Below, in pieces: positions 12,894 through 13,193 of a stretch of DNA of 13,193 bases. Source of the stretch: Acinetobacter sp. (lineage in GTDB: Bacteria; Pseudomonadota; Gammaproteobacteria; Pseudomonadales; Moraxellaceae); contig JASLHF010000008.1 in the NCBI GenBank assembly GCA_030152275.1, positions 1 through 13,193 of the forward strand, in the 5' to 3' direction. Under the pieces are notes generated by a model. That model had not been told where the DNA came from. It made no database searches and worked only from the letters and a program-made list of their open reading frames with translations. The position numbers and the translations under genes are program-made. Numbering within the stretch: the first letter of the stretch is position 1; each line of letters begins with the position of its first letter.

Positions 12894-13193
12894 ATGGCTA
12901 AGGCTAAGTTCGAACGTAATAAGCCACACGTTAACGTGGGCACAATCGGTCACGTTGACCATGGTAAAACTACTTTAACAGCTGCAATCGCAACTGTTTG
13001 TGCTAAAAAATTCGGCGGTGAAGCGCGTGACTACGCAGCGATTGACTCTGCTCCAGAAGAAAAAGCGCGCGGTATTACAATTAATACTTCACACGTAGAA
13101 TACGATTCTCCAATCCGTCACTACGCTCACGTAGACTGCCCGGGCCACGCCGATTATGTTAAAAACATGATTACTGGTGCTGCTCAAATGGAC
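12894..13193 (+). CDS. tuf: Translation elongation factor Tu (N-terminal part)
   Basis: EF-Tu brings aminoacyl-tRNA to the ribosomal A site. The first 100 codons are present, and the frame runs off the window edge. The GTPase elements are visible: GHVDHGKT (19-26), RGITI (59-63) and DCPGHADYVKNM (81-92). The start has AAGGA 7 nt upstream. It is the fourth gene of the str operon. Whether a second tuf copy exists cannot be seen here. Confidence 0.98.
   Translation, partial: MAKAKFERNKPHVNVGTIGHVDHGKTTLTAAIATVCAKKFGGEARDYAAIDSAPEEKARGITINTSHVEYDSPIRHYAHVDCPGHADYVKNMITGAAQMD

Noticed and set aside
1..13193. CRISPR array, tRNA or rRNA gene, insertion sequence, prophage, toxin-antitoxin pair
   Set aside because: I looked for regular repeats, clover-leaf sequences, transposase motifs and paired small genes and found none.

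Overview
The window reads as a chromosomal segment of a gammaproteobacterium, almost certainly an Acinetobacter. The basis is my recognition of the FusA, FabG, S12 and S7 sequences, the use of HemJ for haem synthesis, and the moderate-to-low GC with AT-rich gaps. No database search was run. Most of it is core housekeeping chromosome: ribosomal protein genes, type II fatty acid synthesis (FAS II) and the start of the str operon (rpsL-rpsG-fusA-tuf).

Layout. (1) 1-356: the last codons of a yceD (DUF177) gene, then rpmF (bL32), which carries an in-frame TAA at codon 18 and ends at a good terminator. (2) 357-2597: fabD-fabG overlap by 4 nt, then acpP and a terminator. plsX and fabH, which lie between rpmF and fabD in E. 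coli, are absent here. (3) 2773-3288: a Kbp/YgaU-like BON-LysM protein with its own bidirectional terminator. (4) 3457-5879: a lone acyltransferase-3 membrane protein and a lone DapA-family aldolase. They look like accessory genes inside the core locus, and the second is preceded by overlapping inverted repeats. (5) 5898-7648, minus strand: fabB (KAS I) followed by hemJ. (6) 7922-9431: an EcsC-family protein with a charged, probably disordered tail. (7) 9420-13193: the str operon, with tuf cut by the window edge.

How the genes work together: FabD loads malonyl groups onto AcpP, FabB condenses, and FabG reduces the ketoacyl-ACP, so three FAS II enzymes and their carrier lie within 7 kb. The str operon makes S12, S7, EF-G and EF-Tu, and its gaps are full of RNA structure.

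The best leads are: the disrupted rpmF; a str leader in which a near-consensus promoter overlaps the upstream terminator and the predicted transcript opens with a terminator-like hairpin just before the rpsL ribosome site; a pseudoknot-capable or switching element between rpsL and rpsG, where S7 autoregulation acts in E. coli; a nested structure with an orphan AGGAGG between rpsG and fusA; matching stop-codon hairpins on rpsL and fusA; and the alternative hairpins before the DapA-like gene. I saw no CRISPR array, tRNA, rRNA, insertion sequence or phage gene, and no clearly novel multigene system.
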